A DNA stretch of 64,000 nt from Streptomyces monomycini (GTDB taxonomy: Bacteria; Actinomycetota; Actinomycetes; Streptomycetales; Streptomycetaceae): positions 248,001 to 312,000 of the forward strand of contig NZ_JAFIQY010000001.1 of the NCBI RefSeq assembly GCF_022271435.1, written 5' to 3'. The notes under the pieces were generated by a model. The model did not search any database. It was not told the DNA's origin and saw nothing but the letters and a program-made list of their open reading frames with translations. Positions 52,634 to 60,584 of the stretch are shown one piece after another. The translations under genes were made by a program, and so were the position numbers. The first letter of the stretch is position 1. Every line of letters begins with the position of its first letter.

Positions 52634-53068
52634 TCAGTCGCGTTGCGGCGGATACACCGTGGGGTCGTCCAGCGGGACCTTCAACCACGAGATCATCTGG
52701 CGGAGTTGGTGATACGCCCGGAGCCGTTCCTCGTCGTCGTCCTTCTCCTCCGCCGCCGCGATCGGCTCCCAGAGCCGGGGCACCATCACCGGCCCGATCT
52801 CCAGGAGGCCGCCGCTCCCTCCAGTGGCCCATTTGGCGAGCACGTACCGCACGATGGCGCCGACGGGGATGTCCAGGTTGCGGGACATGCCGCGCACCGT
52901 CTCCAGCGGGTCGAGCAGTCCGTAGGCGAGGACGTCCGACTTGAAGTTCGCATGCCGGTCGTCCGCGTCCCAGCTGCCTTTCCAACGACGCAGACATATT
53001 ACTTCCGAACCGTCGTCCGCGGTCCAGATGTCAGGCGTTTCCGGGTGAGCGTTCACGTAACTCTCCAC
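52634..53068 (-). CDS. DUF6027-family protein
   Basis: 144 residues, predicted cytosolic. It resembles the DUF6027 family through 'SDVLAYGLLDPLETVRGMSRNLDIPVGAIVRYVLAKWAT', here in one block at about residues 45-85. That block has helix-turn-helix-like spacing but no established function. The start may be GTG 53068 or 53056; neither has a strong site. It is 73 bases upstream of the amidinotransferase gene on the same strand and probably co-transcribed. Confidence 0.65.
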   Translation of the reverse strand: MESYVNAHPETPDIWTADDGSEVICLRRWKGSWDADDRHANFKSDVLAYGLLDPLETVRGMSRNLDIPVGAIVRYVLAKWATGGSGGLLEIGPVMVPRLWEPIAAAEEKDDDEERLRAYHQLRQMISWLKVPLDDPTVYPPQRD

Positions 53069-53309
53069 GGTCCATGGACATTTCCTGGATTAAGCCATGG
53101 CCGGCCGGTCTCCGGCAAGGGCGCCCCGGGCTCTCTGGACAGTCGGCCGGAAACCGGAGTAAAACCGGTGACACGCGCCGCAGCGGTTTCGCCGACCGTA
53201 CGGACAGGCGATATCGACAGCCGATCCCGCGTTTTCCCCGGGCCCCGGGATTCCGGCCGGCGACCGCGCCCGGCCGTCGCATTGTTCCCGGTTCCCGGAA
53301 GGAGTTCCC

Positions 53310-54641
53310 TTGAATGCTTCGCCGGCCACCACCGCGACGAAGTCCGTAGCCGTCCGCACCAGCGGCTCCACGACCAGGCAGGTCCTCCTGGCGAGCACCA
53401 TCGGAAGCGCCATCGAATGGTACGACTTCTACCTCTACTCGACGGCCTCCGTGCTGATCATCGGGCCGTTGTTCTTCCCCGGGAGTTCCTCGACGGCGAC
53501 CATGCTGGCCACGTTCGCGACCTACGCCGCCGGGTTCGTGGCCCGGCCGCTGGGCGGCGTGCTCATCGGGCACTTCGGAGACCGCGTCGGGCGCAAGAAC
53601 ATGCTGGCCCTCACGCTCCTCGTGATGGGCCTCGCCACCTTTCTGGTCGGTGTGCTGCCGACCTACGAGCAGGCCGGAATCCTGGCGCCCGCGCTGCTGG
53701 TCACCCTACGGATCCTGCAAGGCATCGGCATCGGCGGAGAGTGGGGCGGAGCCGTACTCATGAGCGCGGAGTACGCCCCGCCGGGACGCAGAGGCCTGTG
53801 GACCTCCTTTCCCGCGGCCGGGTTCCCGCTGGGGCTGCTGGGCAGCACCGCCGTGATCGAACTGGTGCTCCGGATGCCGGAGCGGCAGCTCCACGCCTGG
53901 GGCTGGCGCCTGCCCTTCCTCGCCTCGATCGCCCTGGTGGTTCTGGGCGTGGTCGTACGCCGGAAGGTGGCGGAGTCCCCGGAGTACGTGCGGGCGAAGA
54001 GGACGACGGCGGTGGCGGCCCTGCCGGTCCGGGAAGTGCTGCGGAACACCCCCGGCAAGGTGGTGCGCGGCGCCCTGGCCGCACTCGGTCTCGCCGTGAT
54101 CGTCAGCACCTTCACGGTCCAGCTCTTCACCGCGGCCTCCGCCGGACAGCAGCACACCGCCCGCTCGGTCCTGCTGCTGGGACTGGCGGCCGGCGCGCTG
54201 GCCGAGGCTCTGATGCTGCCGGTGTGCGGGGCGCTGTCCGACCGGTGGGGCCGTCGCCCGGTCATTCTGTCCGGGTACGCGGTCTGCGCCCTCCTGGCGG
54301 TTCCCGCGCCCTACTGGCTGGCTTCGGGAGAGCCGTGGCTGGTCGTCATGACCTTTGTCCTGGCCATGGGTGTCGGTCATGCCGCGGTGTACGGCGCCTT
54401 CTCCTCCTTCCTGGTCGAGATGTTCCCCGTCCAGCAGCGCTATTCGGCACTGGCCGTGACGTATCAGGTCGGCGCGACGATCGCCAGTTTCAGCCCGCTC
54501 GTGGCCACGGCCGTCGCCGGATCGGAAAAGGCCACCCTTCCCGGAATACTCATCATGATCGGCTGTTTGGCGCTCGCAGCCGCCGCGGTGGCGAGTTCCC
54601 GGCCGGGGCCCGGTGCACCGGGCCAAGAACCTTTGGCGTGA
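53310..54641 (+). CDS. MHS-type major facilitator superfamily transporter
   Basis: 443 residues, about twelve transmembrane helices. 'SAIEWYDFYLYSTAS' in helix 1 and 'RPLGGVLIGHFGDRVGRKNM' between helices 2 and 3 are metabolite:H+ symporter (MHS) signatures, with 'GIGIGGEWGGAVL' in helix 4. The family imports osmolytes, dicarboxylates or similar acids. TTG 53310 follows GGAAGGAG by five bases. It diverges from the DUF6027 gene across about 240 bases. Whether it serves the sulfur cluster is unclear. Confidence 0.85.
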   Translation: MNASPATTATKSVAVRTSGSTTRQVLLASTIGSAIEWYDFYLYSTASVLIIGPLFFPGSSSTATMLATFATYAAGFVARPLGGVLIGHFGDRVGRKNMLALTLLVMGLATFLVGVLPTYEQAGILAPALLVTLRILQGIGIGGEWGGAVLMSAEYAPPGRRGLWTSFPAAGFPLGLLGSTAVIELVLRMPERQLHAWGWRLPFLASIALVVLGVVVRRKVAESPEYVRAKRTTAVAALPVREVLRNTPGKVVRGALAALGLAVIVSTFTVQLFTAASAGQQHTARSVLLLGLAAGALAEALMLPVCGALSDRWGRRPVILSGYAVCALLAVPAPYWLASGEPWLVVMTFVLAMGVGHAAVYGAFSSFLVEMFPVQQRYSALAVTYQVGATIASFSPLVATAVAGSEKATLPGILIMIGCLALAAAAVASSRPGPGAPGQEPLA

Positions 54642-54703
54642 GACCGTGTTCCAGCGCGGTCCGGCCGGCTGCCACCGCGCGGCGGGGTGTGCGCTCCAGC
54701 AGT

Positions 54704-54723
54704 ACGGCATCGGCGTATGCCGT
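54704..54723. terminator. Hairpin between convergent MFS and SARP genes
   Basis: ACGGCAT/ATGCCGT, a perfect 7-bp stem with a 6-base loop, lies between the converging transporter and regulator genes. Confidence 0.5.
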
Positions 54724-54731
54724 CTCGCGGC

Positions 54732-57155
54732 TCAGCACAATCCGCAGGCGTGCCCGGGAACATTCTCCACGGCTTGCCATCGCTCCGGCGCCTTGTCCTG
54801 ATCGGGCGGTACGTCGTCCGCCCACCCGGCCAGGGCCCGGCACAGCGCCGCATTGATGGCGGAAGTCGCCTCCCCGGAAAGGTGCCCCCACCGCTTGGCC
54901 ATGGCCGCGGCTTTCTCGTAATGCGTCACGGCCTCGTCGAAACGCCGCTGGGCCCGTGCCAGCATTCCGAGTCCGTGCAGCGCCTGCCGCGCGATGAACG
55001 GATCCTGGCCCTGGCGGGCGGAGTTGATCGCCAGGTCCGCGTAGGTCCGCGCCTCGGTCAGCCATCCCGTCTGGTACGCGGTGACCGCGTAGAGGAACTG
55101 GGCCCGCCCCAGCGTCCGCGGCTCGTTCCGTTTCGCGGCCGCGCGCACCAGCGGGGGGACGGCGGCCCGCAACCGCTCGTCCCCCACCGCCCCGGCGAAC
55201 GGGGACACGGCGATGAGCAGGTCCACGGCACGCGGCAACAGCTCTTCCGCCGCCCCCGCCGGGCGGCGCGCCGCTTGCAGCGCGGCGCCGGATATCGTGG
55301 GGACCTCGCTGCGGACCCACTCCCGCGCCTGCCGGAAGTCGGGAAAGGACAGCCCCACGGGGGCCCGCAGACGAAAGGCGTCCTGCACGGGGTCCCCGGG
55401 CGCCGCCAGTGCGAACGCGTTGCACGCCGTGGCCAGCAGGTGCTCCAGCAGCCCCCGCAGGGCACGGTCCGACTCGGCCTGGTCGGGCCGGCCGAGCCGT
55501 GCGCCGGCCACGGAGCGGGCCACGTACCGTACGCGATACCGTCCGGGCCCGGACGAGCCCAGCAGTGAGTCCGCTCTGAGGGCTTCCAGGACGCGCCCCG
55601 CCGTGGGTTCGTCCACCATCAGCACCGCCGCGGCGCTGCGCACCGTGAAGTCCGGGACGCCGGTGGCCGTCAGCCGGCCCAGCGGCGCGAGCTGATCGGG
55701 CATCAGGTGCCGGTGGTCCCGGCCGACCGGCCCGTCGGGCGCAGCGGTGACGGAGACACGGCCGCGCCCCGGCGTCTTCTCCGTCAGAGCGACGGCCTCG
55801 TCGAGGCTGAGCCTGTCCAGGCCCGCCCGCTCCGACAGGGCGAGGCCGGGCAGGTGGGACCGCGCACTGACGATGACGCCGCACCGGACGCTCGTCGGCA
55901 TCAGGTCCCGGAGCTGCTCCGCGTCTCGCGCGTCGTCCAGCACCAGCAGGACCCGCCGCGCGTCCAGCATCGAACGGAAGAGGTCGCGGCGTTCGTCCCG
56001 GCCGTCGGGAACGACCTGGTGCGGCACGCCCATGGACAGCAGGAATCCGGCCAGGACGGCGGACGGGTCGGCGGGCACCTTGGCGGCACCGCGGAGGTCG
56101 GCGTACAACTGGCCGTCCGGGAAGGCGAACTTCACCCGATGGGCCGTGTGCAGGGCCAGCGCGGTCTTGCCGACGCTGGCCGCCCCCGAGATCCCCACGG
56201 CGGCGGGTGCGCTCCGCGCCGGGTCGGTCAGCGCCGCACACAGGTGGGAAACCTCGGCCTGTCTGCCGACGAACCCCACGTCCTCCGCCGGAAGCTGGGC
56301 GGGAGGCGGCACACGGCATCTCCTCGACCCGACCGGGACCGTGAGGTCGGCCGGACGGTCCGGCTTCCCGTCCGGGTCACCGTGCAGCAAGTCCGTGGGA
56401 GGGACACCACTGAGGATGCGCTGTTGCAAAGCGATGAGCTCGGCACCGGGATCTATTCCCTGTTCTTCCAACAGCAGCTTCCGTATGTCCTGGTAGACGT
56501 CCAGGGCCTCGGTCTGCCGCCCGACACCGCACAACGCTCGCATGAGCAAACATCGGAACCGTTCATTCAGCGGGTAGGCCCCCACCAGGTCGGTCAGCTC
56601 CGGTACGACCAGCCGGTCGCGCCCGGACTCCAGCGCCAGGTCGTAGTGCTCTTCCAGCGTAGCGATCCGCAGCTCTTCCAGACGTGCCCGCTGCCGCGCG
56701 GCGAACGGGCCCGGCACGCCGCTCAGCGGCTCGCCCCGCCACAGGTCCAGGGACGCCGACAGCAGCCGCCCGGCCTCCTGTGTCCGGCCCGCCCTCCGCT
56801 GTTCGACGGCCCGCTTCATCAGGGACTGGGCGCTTCCGGCGTCCACCGCGGAGGAGTCGGTGGCCAGCCGGTAGCCGTCACCGGCCGATTGCAGCACGGA
56901 CCGGTCCACGGCTTCCTGCGGTTCCAGGAGCTTGCGGAGCCGCCAGACGTAGGTACGGATCGTCGTCACGGCCCGCTTCGGTGGCTGAAAACCCCACACG
57001 GCTTCGATCAGCCCGCTCATCGGCACGGCTTTCCCGCCACTCAGCAGGAGTCCCACGAGAACCGCCTGTTGCTGGGGCGGGCCCACCGGTACCCCGACAC
57101 CGTTCCGGTGGGCACAGAGAGGCCCGAGAACGTGGAACCGTAAGTCATCCGCCAT
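54732..57155 (-). CDS. AfsR-like SARP transcriptional regulator with NB-ARC ATPase
   Basis: 807 residues. The N-terminal OmpR-type winged helix ('PPQQQAVLVGLLLSGGKAVPMSGLIEAVWG' region, residues 15-95) is followed by a BTAD domain (to about residue 260). The NB-ARC ATPase has Walker A 'GISGAASVGKTALALH' (about 335) and Walker B 'RVLLVLDDARDAEQL'. A short TPR-like C-terminus follows. SARPs activate antibiotic clusters in Streptomyces by binding direct repeats near the -35 element. ATG 57155 is chosen (weak AGGA site); an upstream start at 57200 is possible. Either neighbouring cluster could be its target. Confidence 0.85.
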   Translation of the reverse strand: MADDLRFHVLGPLCAHRNGVGVPVGPPQQQAVLVGLLLSGGKAVPMSGLIEAVWGFQPPKRAVTTIRTYVWRLRKLLEPQEAVDRSVLQSAGDGYRLATDSSAVDAGSAQSLMKRAVEQRRAGRTQEAGRLLSASLDLWRGEPLSGVPGPFAARQRARLEELRIATLEEHYDLALESGRDRLVVPELTDLVGAYPLNERFRCLLMRALCGVGRQTEALDVYQDIRKLLLEEQGIDPGAELIALQQRILSGVPPTDLLHGDPDGKPDRPADLTVPVGSRRCRVPPPAQLPAEDVGFVGRQAEVSHLCAALTDPARSAPAAVGISGAASVGKTALALHTAHRVKFAFPDGQLYADLRGAAKVPADPSAVLAGFLLSMGVPHQVVPDGRDERRDLFRSMLDARRVLLVLDDARDAEQLRDLMPTSVRCGVIVSARSHLPGLALSERAGLDRLSLDEAVALTEKTPGRGRVSVTAAPDGPVGRDHRHLMPDQLAPLGRLTATGVPDFTVRSAAAVLMVDEPTAGRVLEALRADSLLGSSGPGRYRVRYVARSVAGARLGRPDQAESDRALRGLLEHLLATACNAFALAAPGDPVQDAFRLRAPVGLSFPDFRQAREWVRSEVPTISGAALQAARRPAGAAEELLPRAVDLLIAVSPFAGAVGDERLRAAVPPLVRAAAKRNEPRTLGRAQFLYAVTAYQTGWLTEARTYADLAINSARQGQDPFIARQALHGLGMLARAQRRFDEAVTHYEKAAAMAKRWGHLSGEATSAINAALCRALAGWADDVPPDQDKAPERWQAVENVPGHACGLC

Positions 57156-57589
57156 GGCTCGTCCTGTGGTGTCGGTACCGGAGGGGGAGCACATCGTCAC
57201 CGCAACAAGAAGAGTTAAAGGTAATGCGAAAGTGTTTGCCCGACCAGAACGGAAGCTTCAAACCCGACGGATCCAGCCGAGTCCGGACCCGCCGGCCCCT
57301 GCCTCCTCCCCGCTCCCAGGAGGCCCCGCAGCCAGGGCCGGAACGTCCCCGGCCCGCCGTCCCCCGCGCCTCACCGGCCCATTTCCCGAAACACCTCGGC
57401 CACCCCGGAAGGCCGTCGTCCTCGCACTACGCCGGAGCCTGCCCGCTCCCGACGTCCGGTTGCGACCCTCAGGTGTGTCGGCAAGCGGAGGAGCGGGCAG
57501 GCTTCCTCGGTTGAGGACTTGGGCCGACCGCGCACCGACGCTGCTGCCAGGCTCCAAGCGATGACAGCACCGTCCTGTGCGCGCTCATG
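57156..57589. other. Intergenic, no supported gene
   Basis: About 430 bases between the SARP start and the 3' end of the oxygenase gene. Short Pro/Arg-rich frames on both strands look like background. The A-rich stretch near 57200-57235 may belong to the SARP promoter. Confidence 0.4.
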
Positions 57590-58831
57590 TCAGTTCGCTC
57601 CCACCGAGGTCGGAGCGGGCGGCACCCAGCGCTGGTTGCGTGCCTGCTGCGACCGCAGGCCGTAGTCGGACTTGAGTTCCTCGGGGATGGCGTACTGCAT
57701 CACCCGGCCGCGGGTCAGGGAGGCGAGTTCGAAGCCGGAGACCAGGCTGCCCGCCTTGTCCAAGGCCCACTCCCCCAGCGGGCTGCTGTCCTCGATGGTT
57801 TCCAGCACGCCGAGGACCAGCGGCACGGCCTTGGCCGCCGTGTCCCACGGGCTCCGGGGGATCTGCAGCCAGCCGGCGATGGTGTCGCCCACGAGGTAGC
57901 GGATCGTGGCCGGCACGATCGGGTCGAACAGGGTGCCGGGGACGACGTCTTCGTACATCCGCATCAGCTGGTTGTTCAGCCGTACGCCCTCCTCCGAAGG
58001 CCCCAGGTTGCGCAGGAGGTAGAGGTCGGCGTAGGCCCGGGCCTCGGTGAGGTTGTCCGGCGCCGCCGCCATGTCGCAGCCCAGGATGGAGCCGACGACG
58101 CGCCAGGCGTAGTAGTACGCCTCCGCGCCCTCCTCGCTCATGTGGACACCGAGACGGTGCATCGCGTCCAGGACGAGGATCGAGAAGCAGATCTGCCCGC
58201 CGATCATGTCTTCCTGGCAGAGCGGCACTCCGTCCCGCTCGCTGTCCCACCGCCCGGACCGCGTCAGGTGGTGGCGCACCGCGGCGTGCAGCAGGCGCAC
58301 CTTCTGGGCGGCCGGGATGAACTTGCTGCCCTCCTCGAAGGCGTTGGTCTGCATCAGGTACGTGACGAACTGCCCGGTGTTCGCCATCCGGCGCGACGGG
58401 TAGTCCATGGAGTGGGTGGAGGCCAGCAGTTCGGCCACGCGCGGAACGGCGTACGTGGCCGGCATGGCGGCGAAGGACAGGCCGGTGTTGATGTGCGCGG
58501 CGTTGTCCATGAAGAACAGCCGTGCCCGCTCCATGATGTCCCAGTCCACCCAGGCCGGAGGCATGCCGGTCGCTTCCAGGTAGGACGCCGCCGACTGCGG
58601 CAGGCCCTCCGGCAGCCGGTGTCCGGCGGTGGTGAAGAAGCGCATGAGGGTGTTGAAGTCCGACACCTCACCCCGTTCGAACATGGCCGCCACCGTCTCG
58701 TCGGCGAGCGGGTCGCCCTGGTTCCGCAGCTCGTCCAGCGTCGCTTCGGTGTATCGCGCGGTGGTCTCAGCGGCTTCAGCGGCCTCAGTGGTCCCCGTAG
58801 CCCCGGTGATTCCCTTGGTCTCAGCGGTCAC
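57590..58831 (-). CDS. Lcp/MpaB-type (DUF2236-like) haem oxygenase
   Basis: 413 residues. The core region has 'HHLTRSGRWDSERDGVPLCQEDMIG', typical of the MpaB/latex-clearing-protein family, whose members use a b-type haem held by nearby His/Lys/Arg residues. The all-helical C-terminal half fits. Lcp cleaves polyisoprene; relatives cleave or oxidise prenylated natural products. There is no Tat signal peptide, so it acts in the cytosol. It follows the polyprenyl synthetase by 25 bases, so the two are probably co-transcribed and the oxygenase may act on that enzyme's terpenoid product. Confidence 0.75.
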   Translation of the reverse strand: MTAETKGITGATGTTEAAEAAETTARYTEATLDELRNQGDPLADETVAAMFERGEVSDFNTLMRFFTTAGHRLPEGLPQSAASYLEATGMPPAWVDWDIMERARLFFMDNAAHINTGLSFAAMPATYAVPRVAELLASTHSMDYPSRRMANTGQFVTYLMQTNAFEEGSKFIPAAQKVRLLHAAVRHHLTRSGRWDSERDGVPLCQEDMIGGQICFSILVLDAMHRLGVHMSEEGAEAYYYAWRVVGSILGCDMAAAPDNLTEARAYADLYLLRNLGPSEEGVRLNNQLMRMYEDVVPGTLFDPIVPATIRYLVGDTIAGWLQIPRSPWDTAAKAVPLVLGVLETIEDSSPLGEWALDKAGSLVSGFELASLTRGRVMQYAIPEELKSDYGLRSQQARNQRWVPPAPTSVGAN

Positions 58832-58856
58832 GACATCCTCATCTCTCTCGTTGCCC

Positions 58857-59930
58857 TCACAGGGACCGGTCGGCCGCCGAAGCCGCCAGTGCGCCGAGCA
58901 CCGAGCGGGCGTCCGCCGGCAGCGCTACGGAGTCCAGCGCCGCCCGGGACCGCGCGATCCGTTCCCCGATCATGTCCTCGACGCGCTGCCGCGCACCGCA
59001 GTGCTCCATCAGCTCCCGTACGGTCGCCGCGCCGTCCTCGTCCAGGCCCGGGCCGGCGGCCAGGGTCTTGGTCAGCAGCCGCCCGTCGTCCGGGGAGAGG
59101 AGGGAACGGGTCAGCGCGAGCAGGGCGGTGGGCTTTCTGTCCCGCAGGTCGTCCAGGTTCGACTTCCCGGTCCGGTCCGGGTCGCCGAAGGTGCCCAGCA
59201 GGTCGTCGCGGAGCTGGAAGGCTTCGCCCAGCGGCAGTCCGTATCCGGTGAAAGCGGCCAGTACGTCCCGGGAGGCGCCGCCGAGCGTGGCGCCCATGTG
59301 CAACGGCCGCTCCACGGTGTACTTGGCCGTCTTGTACCGGGCGACCTCCAGGGATTCGGCGACACCGGAGGCGCCGCCGGTGCGCAGGACTTCCAGGCAC
59401 TCCCCCGCGACGGTCTCGCGCAGCAGCGCGGACCACAGGGGCACCGTCCGTGCCACGTAGGCGCCGGGCAGGCCGCAGGTCGCGAAGACCTTGCCCGCAT
59501 ACCCCATCAGCAGGTCGCCCAGCATCATCGCGAGCGCGGTGGAGCGGTCCTGGCGGCCCGCGCCGGGCCGCTCGTCCGCGGCTTCCCAGGTACGGACACC
59601 GCCCGCGGCGAAGGCGACATGTGCCGTCGGCAGGCCGTGTCGCAACCGGCTGTCGTCGATGATGTCGTCATGGGTGCACGCGGCCGCGTGCACCAGCTCC
59701 ATGGCGGCCGCGGCCTTGATCACGCCGTCGCAGTCCGGCTGCCCGGCGGCCCGCCAGCCCCAGTAGAGGAAGGCGGCGCGCAGCCGCTTCCCGCTCGTCA
59801 GCGCACTGCGCAGTTGCTCGCAGACCGGGGCGAGTTCGCCGGACAGGCGCAGCAGCTCGGCTTCCTCCTCGTCGGCGAGCCGGCACAGGTACGCGTCGAT
59901 GCGCCGCTTGAATCCCGCCGCGTCATGCAT
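58857..59930 (-). CDS. Polyprenyl diphosphate synthase
   Basis: 357 residues. The first Asp-rich motif is 'HDDIIDDSRLRHG' (about residues 87-99). The second is 'FQLRDDLLGTFGD' (about 240-252). The invariant 'SGKRLR' (about 46-51) and 'KYTVERP' are present. The small residues upstream of the first motif suggest C20 or longer products. It condenses IPP with allylic diphosphates to make a geranylgeranyl-type chain. ATG 59930 overlaps the preceding small gene by eight bases. It probably feeds the Lcp-type oxygenase. Confidence 0.88.
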   Translation of the reverse strand: MHDAAGFKRRIDAYLCRLADEEEAELLRLSGELAPVCEQLRSALTSGKRLRAAFLYWGWRAAGQPDCDGVIKAAAAMELVHAAACTHDDIIDDSRLRHGLPTAHVAFAAGGVRTWEAADERPGAGRQDRSTALAMMLGDLLMGYAGKVFATCGLPGAYVARTVPLWSALLRETVAGECLEVLRTGGASGVAESLEVARYKTAKYTVERPLHMGATLGGASRDVLAAFTGYGLPLGEAFQLRDDLLGTFGDPDRTGKSNLDDLRDRKPTALLALTRSLLSPDDGRLLTKTLAAGPGLDEDGAATVRELMEHCGARQRVEDMIGERIARSRAALDSVALPADARSVLGALAASAADRSL

Positions 59931-60285
59931 GGGCCGGCCCGGACACCTCGGCCGCCTCGGCCCGCTTCACCGCGCGGCACGCCATCACCTCGAGGTAGTT
60001 CTCGGTGTCCGGCGTGACCCGGCGGGACGCCAGTTCGCCGCGGGCCCGCAAATCGTTCACCCCGTCGGCGAAGAGCTCCCGCAGGTCCGAACGGCGCAGC
60101 AGCTGCTGGCCCCGGTCCGCGGCGCGACGCAGCCGTTCGAGTGCGACATCCGCGAGGCCCACGGCGAGCAGGGCCACGTCCTCCAGCCCGGCGGCGGGGT
60201 GCCGGCCGAACGGGCCGGCACCCTCGGGCTCGGTACCAGCGGACTCCGTACCCGCGGAATCGGTTCCCTTTTCCTGCTCCGGCAT
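59923..60285 (-). CDS. Small protein preceding the polyprenyl synthetase
   Basis: 120 residues. The N-terminal ~40 residues are Gly/Glu/Thr-rich and likely disordered. The rest is helical, Arg/Leu-rich ('LAVGLADVALERLRRAADRGQQLL'). ATG 60285 has GAGGGAG eight bases upstream; earlier in-frame starts lack a site. It overlaps the polyprenyl synthetase gene by eight bases, so the two are coupled. I do not recognise the family; it could scaffold or regulate the synthase. Confidence 0.55.
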   Translation of the reverse strand: MPEQEKGTDSAGTESAGTEPEGAGPFGRHPAAGLEDVALLAVGLADVALERLRRAADRGQQLLRRSDLRELFADGVNDLRARGELASRRVTPDTENYLEVMACRAVKRAEAAEVSGPAHA

Positions 60286-60584
60286 CTCCGGCACTCCCTC
60301 ACTCCCGTTCCGATGCGATCTTCCGATCACCCAGGAGCTTCCAGTGAACCGATCCACGCCGCCGAAGACCGCCGTTCCGGCTGCCCACCCCCCGCCAGTG
60401 GTCCGCAATTCCTACGATGGAGTGACGATCACCCCGTCAGGCGGACGGCGGCGGCCCTGATCCCGTACAACACGTCCGGACCGCCGAAGTCAGGTACTCC
60501 GGTGGGCTTTTCCGTCATGCCGGTGGGCCTTTCCGTCACGCCGGTGGGCCTTTTCGTGCTTCGGCCGGGCGTCCGCCGTCGCCC
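60286..60584. other. Intergenic between two minus-strand operons
   Basis: About 300 bases. Contains the 21-bp tandem repeat listed next, just after the SARP stop; otherwise no gene or hairpin stands out. It presumably carries the promoter of the polyprenyl operon. Confidence 0.4.
60499..60560. repeat. 21-bp tandem repeat, three copies
   Basis: CCGGTGGGCYTTTCCGTCAYG-like units start at 60499, 60520 and 60541, exactly 21 bases apart. Intergenic, immediately downstream of the SARP-ATPase gene in its reading direction. Confidence 0.8.

Larger units (their letters stand above)
33844..53068. other. Putative sulfur-group-modified (nucleoside?) biosynthetic cluster
   Basis: Seventeen genes, mostly on the minus strand and many overlapping by 4-20 bases. 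They encode two AP-superfamily sulfatase-like proteins, two B12-type radical SAM enzymes, two sulfotransferases, CysD, an APRT-like protein, HAD phosphatase, APH-type kinase, GyrB-ATPase/methyltransferase fusion, methyltransferase, rubrerythrin, StrR/ParB regulator, FAD protein, amidinotransferase-fold enzyme and DUF6027. No PKS, NRPS, halogenase or fluorinase is visible. Sulfate activation, sulfotransfer and an adenine-type PRTase are shared in spirit with sulfamoyl-adenosine clusters (ascamycin, nucleocidin). The product assignment is inference. Confidence 0.55.
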
